NCBI GenBank assembly: GCA_964558485.1
Contig: CAZLED010000030.1
Coordinates: 1-29,411, forward strand
Source: UMGS1696 sp964558485
GTDB taxonomy: Bacteria > Bacillota > Clostridia > Oscillospirales > CAG-272
Length of the DNA stretch: 29,411 nucleotides
Reading direction: 5' to 3'
Shown: one piece after another, positions 1 to 7,992 of the stretch
How the letters are laid out: every line of letters begins with the position of its first letter
Numbering within the stretch: position 1 is the stretch's first letter
Program-made: the position numbers and the translations under genes
The notes under the pieces: generated by a model
Told to the model about the DNA's origin: nothing
Seen by the model: only the letters and a program-made list of their open reading frames with translations
Database searches by the model: none

Positions 1-151
1 TGTTCCTCCAAGGAGATAGCCGGAATATTTCTTGAATATCTTTTCATAAGCTTGGCAGTGCGCTCTCGCCGGCTTGGTAGCGCAGCAGATCCCTTCGGTT
101 GGCGTCGTATTTGCCGGTGGTATCCTCCGGTAGTATGGATGCATTTGTCAT
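1..151 (-). CDS. Partial sigma-factor-like gene start (spoIIAC/sigF position), frame broken
   Basis: An ATG at 151 follows a good AAAGGGGG ribosome binding site and lies 36 bases after spoIIAB, where sigF (spoIIAC) sits in Bacillus and many Clostridia. The frame codes 35 residues ending ...LLRYQAGESALPSL and stops at 44-46. The stretch DLLRYQAGESAL resembles the first helix of sigma-70 region 2 (pattern L..Q.G...A...L). If one base is added near 55, the reading continues as AKLMKRYSRNIPAISLEE to the window edge, which also looks sigma-like. So either a one-base deletion or assembly error breaks the gene, or a tiny ORF is coupled by ATGA overlap to a second ORF starting at 47. The sigma-F assignment rests mostly on position and the remainder lies outside the window. 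Confidence 0.38.
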
Positions 152-187
152 GGTCGATCCCCCTTTTATGGCTTTCGTTATGTATCG

Positions 188-691
188 TCAGACCCGGGGA
201 CGTGGCAGTGTGCTTCTGGTCAGGACGGCAAATTTTTTGGTCATGGTGATCTTGGTGCCCTTGCCCGGCGCAGACAGGATCCGCAGGCTGTCCATGAAAT
301 TCTCCATGACCGTGAAGCCCATGCCGCTGCGTTCCCCTTGGGGATCGGTGGTGTACAGGGGTGTCTTTGCCTGTTCGATATCGGCAATGCCACAGCCCTT
401 GTCCCGGATCTCGATCTTGATGGTGCGCTCCGGCAAAAGACGCAGGGTCATCACGATCTCTCCAATGGTGTCACGGTATCCATGGACGATGGCGTTTGTG
501 ACGGCCTCAGAGACGGCGCATTTCACGTCCGACAGCTCCGTGGCTGTGGGATCCAGCTGGGCACAAAAGGCGGCCACACAGGCTCTGGCGTACCCCTCGT
601 TGGCGGACAAAGAGGGAAAGGTGATGCGACAGGTGTTCTCCACAGGCTTGTCCGATGGTTGGGTATATTTTTCGGCATTCGTACATTCCAT
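188..691 (-). CDS. spoIIAB: Anti-sigma F factor / serine kinase SpoIIAB
   Basis: This gene codes a 167-residue GHKL-fold protein. In sporulating Firmicutes SpoIIAB binds and holds sigma F in the predivisional cell and, with ATP, phosphorylates SpoIIAA on a serine. The visible ATP-site motifs are the N box (E62-A-V-T-N-A-I-V-H-G), the G1 box (D98-K-G-C-G-I) and the G2 loop (E120-R-S-G-M-G-F). The start at 691 was chosen because AAGGAGGACG lies just upstream; the open frame extends further but without a ribosome binding site and across spoIIAA. It begins 13 bases after the spoIIAA stop, so the two form one operon. An RsbW-type kinase is the only close alternative, and the operon order favours SpoIIAB. 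Confidence 0.9.
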   Translation of the reverse strand: MECTNAEKYTQPSDKPVENTCRITFPSLSANEGYARACVAAFCAQLDPTATELSDVKCAVSEAVTNAIVHGYRDTIGEIVMTLRLLPERTIKIEIRDKGCGIADIEQAKTPLYTTDPQGERSGMGFTVMENFMDSLRILSAPGKGTKITMTKKFAVLTRSTLPRPRV

Positions 692-704
692 AGTAACGTC
701 CTCC

Positions 705-1031
705 TTAACGCATGGTGATGGGGACCAGTCGTTCCAGCCCGGCCAGGTCCAGGATCTTTTGCACTTGTGGATTGGGATGCAGGAGCCGGAAGCCCACACC
801 CAGCTCTGCTGCCTTGGTGTACCGACCCAAAATCAGTCCCAACCCGGCACTGTCCATGAAGCTGACCCTGGACAGATCCAGGATCAGTTCCGCCGGTCGG
901 GTGAGAAACAGCTTGGTGTCGATGCGGCTGCGGATGGTGGCTGCGGAATGGTGGTCGATGTCCCCTTCTAAATACACTGTGAGATGGCCGGCGGTCTCCT
1001 GACAGTGCAGTGGTCGTTCTTTTGGTTCCAT
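705..1031 (-). CDS. spoIIAA: Anti-sigma F factor antagonist SpoIIAA
   Basis: This is a 108-residue STAS-domain protein. In its unphosphorylated form SpoIIAA displaces sigma F from SpoIIAB in the forespore; SpoIIAB inactivates it by phosphorylation. The phosphosite motif is clear: V56-S-F-M-D-S61-A-G-L-G, where Ser61 corresponds to Ser58 of Bacillus SpoIIAA. The start at 1031 follows an AAAGGAGGC ribosome binding site. Upstream extension of the frame is open for a long way but runs antisense to the phosphofructokinase gene and has no start signal. The gene is first in a leftward operon with spoIIAB and a sigma-like remnant. Confidence 0.9.
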   Translation of the reverse strand: MEPKERPLHCQETAGHLTVYLEGDIDHHSAATIRSRIDTKLFLTRPAELILDLSRVSFMDSAGLGLILGRYTKAAELGVGFRLLHPNPQVQKILDLAGLERLVPITMR

Positions 1032-1071
1032 GTGTGCCTCCTTTGCACGTTGGTTTGTTGTCTTCCTTAGT

Positions 1072-1077
1072 ATTATA
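1072..1077 (-). promoter_or_regulatory. Candidate -10 element for spoIIAA
   Basis: On the minus strand a perfect TATAAT lies 41 bases before the spoIIAA start. No convincing -35 sequence stands 16-18 bases upstream, and I do not see a clean sigma-H pattern, although sigma H drives this operon in Bacillus. It is therefore a weak call. Confidence 0.35.
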
Positions 1078-1194
1078 CACCAAAGCCTTTGCAGATGCTG
1101 TCGAAGTGTAGTAGGCATCTCCAAAAATTTGCAGGTGTAAGGGCTTGGAGTGGGAAGCAAACAATAGTTTTTCTCAGGAGTTTTTCGAGAATTC

Positions 1195-1223
1195 TTGACA
1201 AGTGCCGATGGATGTGGTATGAT
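1195..1223 (+). promoter_or_regulatory. Consensus sigma-A promoter for the phosphofructokinase gene
   Basis: TTGACA at 1195-1200, a 17-base spacer and TATGAT at 1218-1223 match the vegetative consensus at 11 of 12 positions. Transcription would begin near 1230, leaving a leader of about 100 bases before the start codon at 1329. The leader carries a near copy of the sequence GACAAGTGCCGATGGA found in the promoter (GACAGGTGCCGATTGGA near 1258). Confidence 0.8.
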
Positions 1224-1328
1224 ATATACACAATGGATGATTTTGCGACTGTTTCCGACAGGTGCCGATTGGAAGGTGCATCTTCGGTAGGCATGAGCCG
1301 CATTTGCTATAAGGAGAATACATATAAA

Positions 1329-2621
1329 ATGGATACAATGATTCGTGGTGCTGCGGTAGTCGGACAGTCCGGCGGCCCTACAGCAGCCATCAATGCCACC
1401 TTGGCTGGTGTGATCCGAGGTGTTTTTGCTGACCAGGGTGAACATATCACAAAGCTGTACGGGATGCGCAACGGCATCGAAGGCTTCCTGGGCAACCGTA
1501 CGGTGGATCTGACGGACTTTTTTGCAAACGAAAACGGGAGCATGGACGAGGACAAGGTGACACTGCTGTCCCATACACCGGCGGCTGCCCTGGGTTCCTG
1601 CCGGAAGAAGCTGCCCGATCCCCATACGGATACGGCATTTTACGAGGAGCTGATCGCCAAGTTCAAGAAATACGACATCCGCTATTTCTTCTACATCGGC
1701 GGCAACGACTCCATGGATACCGTTGCCAAGCTGACCGAGTACCTGAAGACTTCTGATTATAAAATGTGCGCCGTGGGCATCCCGAAGACCATCGACAATG
1801 ACCTGATGGGCACCGACCATACGCCCGGCTTTGGCTCCGCTGCCAAGTATATCGCCACCACCCTGTCGGAGATCATCCGGGACTGCGCTGTGTACACCAT
1901 TCCGGCTGTGACCATTGTGGAAATCATGGGCCGTGATGCAGGTTGGCTGACGGCTTCTGCAGGTCTGGGCAGACTGGTGAGCGGCTATGCACCGGATCTG
2001 ATCTACCTGCCGGAGGTGACCTTCGACATGGACGCTTTCTTTGCCGATGTACAGGCTGCACTGGCCAAGCATCCCAATGTGGTGGTAGCGGTGTCCGAAG
2101 GCGTACGGTTCGCAGACGGACACTATGTAGGCGAAGGCACCCAGAGCGGTTCCACCGACGCCTTTGGACATAAGTATCTGGCTGGCACCGGCAAGGCGTT
2201 GGAGCTGGCTGTCAAGGAAAAGATCGGCTGCAAGGTCCGTTCCATCGAGCTGAACCTGCCCCAGAGATGCGCAGCCCACCTGTCCTCTCTCACCGACCTG
2301 ACCGAATCCACCGGCGCAGGACAGGCAGCGGTAGAAGCAGCTTGTGGCGGCATGAGCGGACGTATGATCTCCATCTGCCGCACGGAAGCAGACGAATACG
2401 CTGTGACCTATAAGGCAGAGGATATTGCGAAGATCGCCAATGCGGTGCGTGCCGTACCGAGAGAATTTATCAACGAAAGTGGCAGCAATGTGACCGACGA
2501 ATGCCTGCGGTATATTCTGCCCCTGATCCAGGGCGAACCGGCGATCCAGTATGAAAATGGTTTGCCGGTACAGCTGACGATCGCAGATTCGTCGGTGATC
2601 GATCCACGCACGGATGCGTGA
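1329..2621 (+). CDS. pfp: 6-phosphofructokinase, PPi-dependent type
   Basis: A 430-residue PfkA-superfamily enzyme that phosphorylates fructose 6-phosphate to fructose 1,6-bisphosphate in glycolysis. The phosphate-donor loop is G11-Q-S-G-G-P at the N terminus, followed by G124-G-N-D-S and P152-K-T-I-D-N-D. A lysine in PKTIDND, where ATP enzymes have glycine, and NDS instead of DGS are marks of the pyrophosphate-dependent branch, whose reaction is reversible. EIMGRDAGWL is the substrate-binding motif. The start at 1329 follows AAGGAGA (1311-1317), a slightly long spacing; no ATG further upstream has a comparable site. A histidine-phosphatase gene starts 12 bases downstream, its ribosome binding site overlapping this stop, so the two are probably co-transcribed. 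Donor specificity is inferred from motifs only. Confidence 0.9.
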   Translation: MDTMIRGAAVVGQSGGPTAAINATLAGVIRGVFADQGEHITKLYGMRNGIEGFLGNRTVDLTDFFANENGSMDEDKVTLLSHTPAAALGSCRKKLPDPHTDTAFYEELIAKFKKYDIRYFFYIGGNDSMDTVAKLTEYLKTSDYKMCAVGIPKTIDNDLMGTDHTPGFGSAAKYIATTLSEIIRDCAVYTIPAVTIVEIMGRDAGWLTASAGLGRLVSGYAPDLIYLPEVTFDMDAFFADVQAALAKHPNVVVAVSEGVRFADGHYVGEGTQSGSTDAFGHKYLAGTGKALELAVKEKIGCKVRSIELNLPQRCAAHLSSLTDLTESTGAGQAAVEAACGGMSGRMISICRTEADEYAVTYKAEDIAKIANAVRAVPREFINESGSNVTDECLRYILPLIQGEPAIQYENGLPVQLTIADSSVIDPRTDA

Positions 2622-2633
2622 GGAGGCAAACGA

Positions 2634-3356
2634 ATGTTATTTTTCTATGTGAGACATGGCGACCCCACCTATTCGCCGGATGCGCTGACTCCTCTTGGTC
2701 GGAGACAGGCTGAGGCTGTGGGCAGACGGCTGGCACGGTTTGGGCTGGATCGGATCTATGCATCCACCTCCACCAGAGCCATCCAGACTGCCGAGCCCGC
2801 CAGCGAAATGCTGAAGCTGCCCATCCAGCAGTTGGATTGGTGCAACGAGGGACACGCCTGGAATGACTACGCCGTGGAATACGAGCCCGGCAAGCGTACC
2901 TGGTGCTACCAGCGTGCGGATATTCAAAAGATTTTTGCAGAGCAGAGCATCCAGGACATGGGCGCTCTGTGGTACACCGACAAGCGGCTGGAGCAGTACC
3001 ATTTTGAAAAAGGGGAAGAACGGATCTGCCGGGAATCGGACGCATTTTTTGCCGAGCTGGGCTATCGTCGGATCGGCAAGAGCGGCATCTACCAGGTGGA
3101 AAAGTCCAACAACGAGCGTGTGGCACTGTTTGCACACCAGGGCTTTGGTCTGGCGTTCCTGAGCCACCTGCTGCACATCCCGTACCCGGTGTTCACCACC
3201 CATTTCGACATCAGCCACTCCAACCTGACCGTCATCGATTTTGCGGAAAAGGATGGCTTTGCTGTGCCGAAGGTGCTGACCTGGTCCTCCGATGGGCATC
3301 TGTACGCCGAGAATCTGCCCACCAATTACCACGGTGATCGCAAGCTGGCATTCTAA
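2634..3356 (+). CDS. Histidine phosphatase family (phosphoglycerate-mutase-like) protein
   Basis: A 240-residue protein of the branch-1 histidine phosphatase superfamily. The catalytic motif is R7-H8-G9-D near the N terminus, S45-T-S-T-R-A-I-Q-T-A supplies the second arginine, and H168 in FAHQG replaces the usual THGG histidine motif. Members dephosphorylate small phosphometabolites or act as cofactor-dependent mutases; the substrate cannot be read from sequence. The central part (about 65-130) is longer than in short phosphatases such as CobC and rich in Trp and Tyr. It is downstream of the phosphofructokinase gene with an overlapping ribosome binding site, which hints at a sugar-phosphate role. 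A strong hairpin terminator follows 16 bases after the stop. Confidence 0.85.
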   Translation: MLFFYVRHGDPTYSPDALTPLGRRQAEAVGRRLARFGLDRIYASTSTRAIQTAEPASEMLKLPIQQLDWCNEGHAWNDYAVEYEPGKRTWCYQRADIQKIFAEQSIQDMGALWYTDKRLEQYHFEKGEERICRESDAFFAELGYRRIGKSGIYQVEKSNNERVALFAHQGFGLAFLSHLLHIPYPVFTTHFDISHSNLTVIDFAEKDGFAVPKVLTWSSDGHLYAENLPTNYHGDRKLAF

Positions 3357-3372
3357 ATTTGGATAAAAAATG

Positions 3373-3424
3373 AACCTGCTATTTCTCTATGGTGGTTAGT
3401 AACCGGAGAAAGTAGCAGGTTTTT
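3373..3424. terminator. Bidirectional intrinsic terminator
   Basis: AACCTGCTA-TTTCTC pairs with GAGAAAGTAGCAGGTT (one bulged base), followed by TTTTT on the plus strand. On the minus strand the same stem is followed by ATTTTTTATCC. It ends the phosphofructokinase operon and the converging xylanase/toroid operon, whose last stop is at 3433. Confidence 0.85.
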
Positions 3425-3432
3425 CTATCGAG

Positions 3433-4347
3433 TTAAGGTTCGATTCTACCGAAGTTTTGCAGGATCCGGGCACGTTTGAGCGTGATATACCCACGCCACT
3501 GCATGGTCACCGCACGAGCCACAGCCGAATCCTCGCCCCAGGTGAAGTTGGGTTCCCAGACACCCACGTCGTTTCGGGTGTCCAGCCAATAGCCGATGTT
3601 GTCGTCTATATGATCGGCAAATAGTGGATACCACAGCGAAGTTGGACGATCCACGAAATCCAGCGGCTGGAAGACATATTCCTGCCACTTGGCGGTGTCG
3701 AAGCTGGTATTCTCCCGGATACGCCGCCGCAGAGATGCTACGACTGCTTCTGTTGCCAGCGGTGATCCAATCGCCATCAGCGATTCCACCAGTGCCTTTT
3801 CGTTCAGTGTGTCGTGATCCCCGCAGAAATCGTTTCCGGTCAGCAGCGCAAGACAATCCTTTGCCACCCGTTCTCCCAAGGCTTTTTGACTGTCCGTTCC
3901 ATACCGCAATAGAGCCGATGCGATACAGCCACAGGGATTGGGCGTAAAGTGATCGTCCGGTGCGCTATAATTCCACCACGGGGCATGGGGATGCTCCATC
4001 ACAGTGGGCGGCGTGTCCTCCCAATATTTGGCAATGGGCTGTACAGTGGCTTCTAAATAGTCCAACATCCGGCGAAACCAAGGTGTATCGGTGTCCAGCG
4101 CATAGTCATATACCTGAAAGATCGCTTCCGCCGTGGCGATGGCAGAGGAATCGGGACACTGGATATCCGCTTCCAGCCCATGTCCCATGCCACCATCGGC
4201 ATTCTGATACCGGCATAGCTCCGTCACAATGGCATCCTTTGTCCCACCATGGAATAGATGATCCCATTTTGCCACATCCAGCGGTCGTGCGTTCTCATGT
4301 ATCCAGGCATCCATCTGTTGAAATGCATTCTTGGAAAGTGTGTACAT
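3433..4347 (-). CDS. Alpha/alpha-toroid (prenyltransferase/squalene-oxidase repeat-like) protein, function unknown
   Basis: A 304-residue soluble protein with no signal peptide. The motif Y47-Q-N-A-D-G-G-M-G-H-G-L-E resembles the QW-type repeats of the squalene cyclase / prenyltransferase alpha-toroid fold, and T-P-N-P-C-G near 145 fits the small hypothetical proteins of that fold. The DxDD motif of class II cyclases is not evident, so no catalytic claim is made. The start at 4347 follows GGAGGATA. It lies 18 bases downstream of a GH10 xylanase gene on the same strand, so a role linked to polysaccharide or glycan use is possible. A six-hairpin glycosidase-like fold is the alternative, since both are alpha/alpha barrels. 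Function is unknown. Confidence 0.7.
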   Translation of the reverse strand: MYTLSKNAFQQMDAWIHENARPLDVAKWDHLFHGGTKDAIVTELCRYQNADGGMGHGLEADIQCPDSSAIATAEAIFQVYDYALDTDTPWFRRMLDYLEATVQPIAKYWEDTPPTVMEHPHAPWWNYSAPDDHFTPNPCGCIASALLRYGTDSQKALGERVAKDCLALLTGNDFCGDHDTLNEKALVESLMAIGSPLATEAVVASLRRRIRENTSFDTAKWQEYVFQPLDFVDRPTSLWYPLFADHIDDNIGYWLDTRNDVGVWEPNFTWGEDSAVARAVTMQWRGYITLKRARILQNFGRIEP

Positions 4348-4365
4348 TGGTATCCTCCGCTCGTT

Positions 4366-5706
4366 TTACAATCGAATTTTTTGCTCCATAGGTCCACCGG
4401 TCACGTGATAATATCCGGTGTTTTCTTTGGTAAATGGGCGTTCCTCGGTGCTATCCCCGGCTGTGATCATATAATCTCCATAGAATCCGGTGAAGTACGC
4501 CCGACCCGTTTCATCGGTCACAAGATCTTCATCCGTCTGCCATTCTTGGTTGATCAGCCGATCCAGTACATCGAACGCCGGCTTGTGGGACATATCGTTC
4601 CGCAGTAGCCCGGCATGGAAATGATTTTCCCCTGCATACGCCGTGCCGTCCACGAGATTCCACCACACGATGGATTCCACCTGTTTCTGGCTGAACCACA
4701 GACGATACATCCGCTCCACCAGTGCCGCCTGGATCGCTTCATCGGCCGGTTCGTTGGAATAAGACGGAATGGATACCTCGGAGAGATGGATGGGCAGACC
4801 GAAGGTGCCGTACAGATCAAAAATATCCATGGCACGATAGGGATTGTAGATGGCGTATTCGTCGGTCTCGCTGCCGGTGAAATCGTGGAACTGCATCCCG
4901 ATCCCCTCGATAGGCGCACCTTCACCCAGCCACCGCTTCAGCATCAGGTAGTACACGCTCTTGTCTCCGCAATACCGACTGGCACCGGCGGCACCAAAGG
5001 TCTCAAAGCAGCCCTCGTTCCAAAAGAGTCGGCTGTAGGGGAAGTACTTTTTCGCCGTATCAAAGCACCATTTTTCGTGTCCCGGTTCGTCACAGATCGG
5101 CAGGTCCCGACAGCCAAATTCGCCGTGTGCGTTCCGGTATACGTGGTACATCTCGTTGATCACGTCCAGATCGAGGATGTCGTCCCCGTATCGTTCGGCG
5201 ATGGCACGGCTCCGCTTTTCCACCGCCATTTTCAGCGACCGCCAATCCCGTGGCATCCACGATGGATTGAAGGAGTTGTACATGAGGCAGTGTCCCTTGA
5301 TCCCGATGTGGTTCTCGTGGCAATATTCCCGGATCAGATCCAACGGCGGCCGACGGTACACAGGTGCGGCATCCTTGGCAAAACGGGGTGCGCCTTCCTC
5401 CGGTTCCAGCGTATCCCAGTACAGCGGCATCACACCATAGTTGAAGATGCGGCAAAACTCGTCCCGATAGGCAAGGTTGCGCTCGGCATCGGGAAACTGA
5501 TCCAAAAGAAACAGGGAACAGCCGAACTTGAAGGCGTGCCGGTGCAGCTTCACGTGGACGGGAACGTTTGCCATGGGTTTGCCTTCGCCATCCAGCACCC
5601 GCACGGCAAACAGACCCTTCCGGTTTGTCTCGATCCCACGCTCGATCATGCGATCGGTAAACGGCGAGAGCTTATCGAACTGTTTTATCAGTAAGCTTCG
5701 ATCCAT
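4366..5706 (-). CDS. GH10 endo-1,4-beta-xylanase, no signal peptide
   Basis: A 446-residue glycoside hydrolase family 10 protein, which cleaves internal beta-1,4 links in xylan or xylo-oligosaccharides. The acid/base glutamate is in D181-V-I-N-E185 and the nucleophile in H307-L-S-E310; W97-D-T-L-E-P and W348-W-N-L-V-D-G are further family landmarks. Residues 30-70 (GLFAVRVLDGEGKP...) form the beta-rich N-terminal section common in cytoplasmic or weakly secreted GH10 enzymes. After the barrel a short tail (about 395-446) contains GRAYFTGFYGDY. The N terminus is charged, with no hydrophobic stretch, so the enzyme is probably intracellular and acts on imported oligosaccharides. The start at 5706 follows AAAGGAGGAA. 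It is first gene of a two-gene leftward unit with the toroid protein. Confidence 0.9.
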   Translation of the reverse strand: MDRSLLIKQFDKLSPFTDRMIERGIETNRKGLFAVRVLDGEGKPMANVPVHVKLHRHAFKFGCSLFLLDQFPDAERNLAYRDEFCRIFNYGVMPLYWDTLEPEEGAPRFAKDAAPVYRRPPLDLIREYCHENHIGIKGHCLMYNSFNPSWMPRDWRSLKMAVEKRSRAIAERYGDDILDLDVINEMYHVYRNAHGEFGCRDLPICDEPGHEKWCFDTAKKYFPYSRLFWNEGCFETFGAAGASRYCGDKSVYYLMLKRWLGEGAPIEGIGMQFHDFTGSETDEYAIYNPYRAMDIFDLYGTFGLPIHLSEVSIPSYSNEPADEAIQAALVERMYRLWFSQKQVESIVWWNLVDGTAYAGENHFHAGLLRNDMSHKPAFDVLDRLINQEWQTDEDLVTDETGRAYFTGFYGDYMITAGDSTEERPFTKENTGYYHVTGGPMEQKIRL

Positions 5707-5730
5707 AGAGTTCCTCCTTTGCGGATAACC

Positions 5731-5776
5731 AAGAAACGCTGATGTTGGATATTTTTATGTCCTCATCAGCGTTCTT
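5731..5776. repeat. Inverted repeat between argF and the xylanase gene
   Basis: AAGAAACGCTGATG pairs with CATCAGCGTTCTT (one bulge) around a 19-base loop. Reading leftward out of argF there is no U-run after the stem, so it is not a textbook terminator; it may still end or attenuate argF transcription or protect the 3' end. Confidence 0.5.
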
Positions 5777-5795
5777 ATAGTTTGTGTATACGATT

Positions 5796-6710
5796 TTATG
5801 CCTTCTTCATGAGCTTGACCATGACGGCCTTCTGGGCATGGAGACGGTTTTCGGCTTCTTCAAAGATCTCGTTGGCGTGGGCTTCGAATACCTCGGCGGT
5901 GATCTCTTCGCCACGGTGTGCCGGGAGACAATGCTGTACCATCACATCCTTGTGACAAACGTCGATCACAGCATCGTTGATCTGGTAGCCTGTGAAGACC
6001 TTGCGGCGTTCGGCAGCTTCTTCTTCCTGACCCATGGATGCCCATACGTCGGTGAACAGCACATCGGAACCGGCAGCGGCTTCCAGAATGTTGTCGGACA
6101 TGGTGAACTTGCCGGGGTATTTCTTCGTGAATTCCAGTACCGTAGAATCGGGCTGGTAGGCGTTGGGGCAAGCGATGGCTACGTCCATACCCACGGTCAG
6201 GCCACCCACGATCAGGGAGTTTGCCATGTTGTTGCCGTCACCGATATAGGTCATCTTCAGCCCGTCAAAGCCACCCTTGAATTCCCGGATGGTCAGCAGG
6301 TCGGCCAGGATCTGGCAGGGATGGCAGTAGTCGGTCAGCCCATTGATGATGGGGCAGGTGCACCATTCTGCCAGGTCTTCCACTTCCTTCTGGGCAAAGG
6401 TACGGATCATGATGCCATCCAGATACCGGGACAGCACACGAGCGGTATCCTGCAAGGGTTCGCCACGGCCGATCTGCAAATCTCTGGGAGAGAGGAACAG
6501 CGCCTGTCCACCCAGCTGGTACATACCGGTCTCAAAGGAAACACGGGTACGGGTGGAGGACTTCTGGAAGATCATACCGAGGGACTGTCCCTTCAGGTGG
6601 TGGTGTTCGATGCCGTTCTTCCGTTCGTATTTCAGCTTGGCAGCCAGATCCAGCAGCTCGTGGATCTCCGCAGCAGACAGGTCTGCCATTTTGGTCAGGT
6701 CTTTTTTCAT
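5796..6710 (-). CDS. argF: Ornithine carbamoyltransferase
   Basis: A 304-residue enzyme that joins carbamoyl phosphate and ornithine to give citrulline, in the cytoplasm as a trimer. The carbamoyl phosphate motif S52-T-R-T-R, H130-P-C-Q, the ornithine loop D221-V-W-A-S-M-G and H260-C-L-P-A-H-R are all present, so it is ornithine and not aspartate or acetylornithine specific. Length is normal. The start at 6710 follows AAGGAG with a 10-base spacing. It is last in the leftward arginine cluster, 22 bases after argD. Genes for carbamoyl phosphate synthetase are not in this window. Confidence 0.95.
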   Translation of the reverse strand: MKKDLTKMADLSAAEIHELLDLAAKLKYERKNGIEHHHLKGQSLGMIFQKSSTRTRVSFETGMYQLGGQALFLSPRDLQIGRGEPLQDTARVLSRYLDGIMIRTFAQKEVEDLAEWCTCPIINGLTDYCHPCQILADLLTIREFKGGFDGLKMTYIGDGNNMANSLIVGGLTVGMDVAIACPNAYQPDSTVLEFTKKYPGKFTMSDNILEAAAGSDVLFTDVWASMGQEEEAAERRKVFTGYQINDAVIDVCHKDVMVQHCLPAHRGEEITAEVFEAHANEIFEEAENRLHAQKAVMVKLMKKA

Positions 6711-6732
6711 TCTATTTGTACTCCTTCATTTC

Positions 6733-7920
6733 TTATTGCAGTGCATCCAGCAGGATCGTCAGCCCTTCGTCGAGCTCCTGCATGGTGATGTTCAGCGGCG
6801 GCAGCAGACGAACCACATCGGATCCGGCGGTCAGCACCAGCAGTCCATTGTCGAAGGCCTTATGCAGCACGTCCTTTGGCGGATTCTTCACCTGTACGCC
6901 GATCATCATACCCATGTGCCGTACGGATACCACGTTGTCCAGTCCTGCATTGGCAGCGGCATCGGCGATCTTGTCGGCAATGAGCTGACCCTTGCGGCAA
7001 ACGGCACCGAGGAAATCTTCTGTCAGGTGGCTGGTCACATACCGAGCAGCGGCGGCACATACCGGGTTGGCACCAAAGGTCGTGCCGTGCATACTGGAGC
7101 CCAAGGTGTCCTTGCACTTTTCCCCGGAGATGAAGGCACCCATAGGCAGACCACCGGCGATCCCCTTGGCAACGGTGCAGATGTCCGGCAGAATGTCGTA
7201 GTTCTGGAACGCAAATACCTTGCCGGTACGTCCCATACCCGTCTGCACTTCGTCGATGATCATGAGAATGTCGTGTTCGTCACAGTACTTGCGCAGAGCC
7301 TGTACATAGTCCACAGGCAGGATATTCACGCCGCCTTCGCCCTGGATCACTTCCAGCATGACCGCACACACATCTTCGGTGCAGGCAGCGGTGAATTCGT
7401 CCATGTCTCCGGCAGTGCAGTACTTGAAGCCTTCGGTGAAGGGGTAGAAGTACTGGTGGAACACGTCCTGACCGGTGGCGGCCAGCGTGGTCACGGTACG
7501 GCCGTGGAAGGACTGGCGCAGGGTGATGATGGTGGCTCTGCCTTCGCCGTACTTGTCGTAGCTGTACTTTCTCGCCAGCTTGATAGCCCCTTCGTTGGCC
7601 TCCGCACCGGAGTTGCCGAAGAACACATTGCACAGCCCGGAGGTCTTCACCAGAAATTCAGCCACCTGGGCAGCCGGTTCACAGTAGTAATAGTTGCACA
7701 CGTGCTGGTATTTGGAAGCCTGTTCAAACACTGCGTTGACCCAACCGGCATCGGAATAGCCAAAGGAATTGACGCCGATCCCACTGGTGAAGTCGATGAA
7801 CTTTTTGCCGTCCTTGTCCCACATGGTAGCACCGGACGCATGATCCGGCACCAGCGGCAGACGACCATAGGTGTGCATGATATAGGCTTGGTCTTTCTCT
7901 ATAACTTGATCTTTAGTCAT
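6733..7920 (-). CDS. argD: Acetylornithine aminotransferase
   Basis: A 395-residue class III PLP-dependent aminotransferase that converts N-acetylglutamate semialdehyde to N-acetylornithine with glutamate as donor. G102-N-S-G-A-E-A-N-E binds the cofactor phosphate, I221-I-D-E-V-Q-T-G-M-G-R-T-G carries the PLP aspartate D223, and K252 in T-V-A-K-G-I-A-G-G-L-P is the Schiff-base lysine. The start at 7920 was chosen for the CAGGAG site upstream; a 13-residue N-terminal extension is open but has no signal. It lies between argB (72 bases upstream) and argF (22 bases downstream). Family members may also act on succinyl-diaminopimelate. Confidence 0.95.
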   Translation of the reverse strand: MTKDQVIEKDQAYIMHTYGRLPLVPDHASGATMWDKDGKKFIDFTSGIGVNSFGYSDAGWVNAVFEQASKYQHVCNYYYCEPAAQVAEFLVKTSGLCNVFFGNSGAEANEGAIKLARKYSYDKYGEGRATIITLRQSFHGRTVTTLAATGQDVFHQYFYPFTEGFKYCTAGDMDEFTAACTEDVCAVMLEVIQGEGGVNILPVDYVQALRKYCDEHDILMIIDEVQTGMGRTGKVFAFQNYDILPDICTVAKGIAGGLPMGAFISGEKCKDTLGSSMHGTTFGANPVCAAAARYVTSHLTEDFLGAVCRKGQLIADKIADAAANAGLDNVVSVRHMGMMIGVQVKNPPKDVLHKAFDNGLLVLTAGSDVVRLLPPLNITMQELDEGLTILLDALQ

Positions 7921-7992
7921 ATGTAGAATCTCCTGAATAACGATAAATACGATATACAAACGAACTGGATCCTGACATCCTAAGTGTTTGCG

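Noticed and set aside
1032..2279. Long minus-strand open frame extending spoIIAA upstream to 2279
   Set aside because: It is antisense to the phosphofructokinase gene, has no ribosome binding site at its far start, and only the last 108 codons look like SpoIIAA.
6343..7926. Plus-strand open frame of over 500 codons across argF/argD
   Set aside because: It is antisense to two clear arg genes, has no recognisable protein motif, and arises from the biased third codon positions of those genes.
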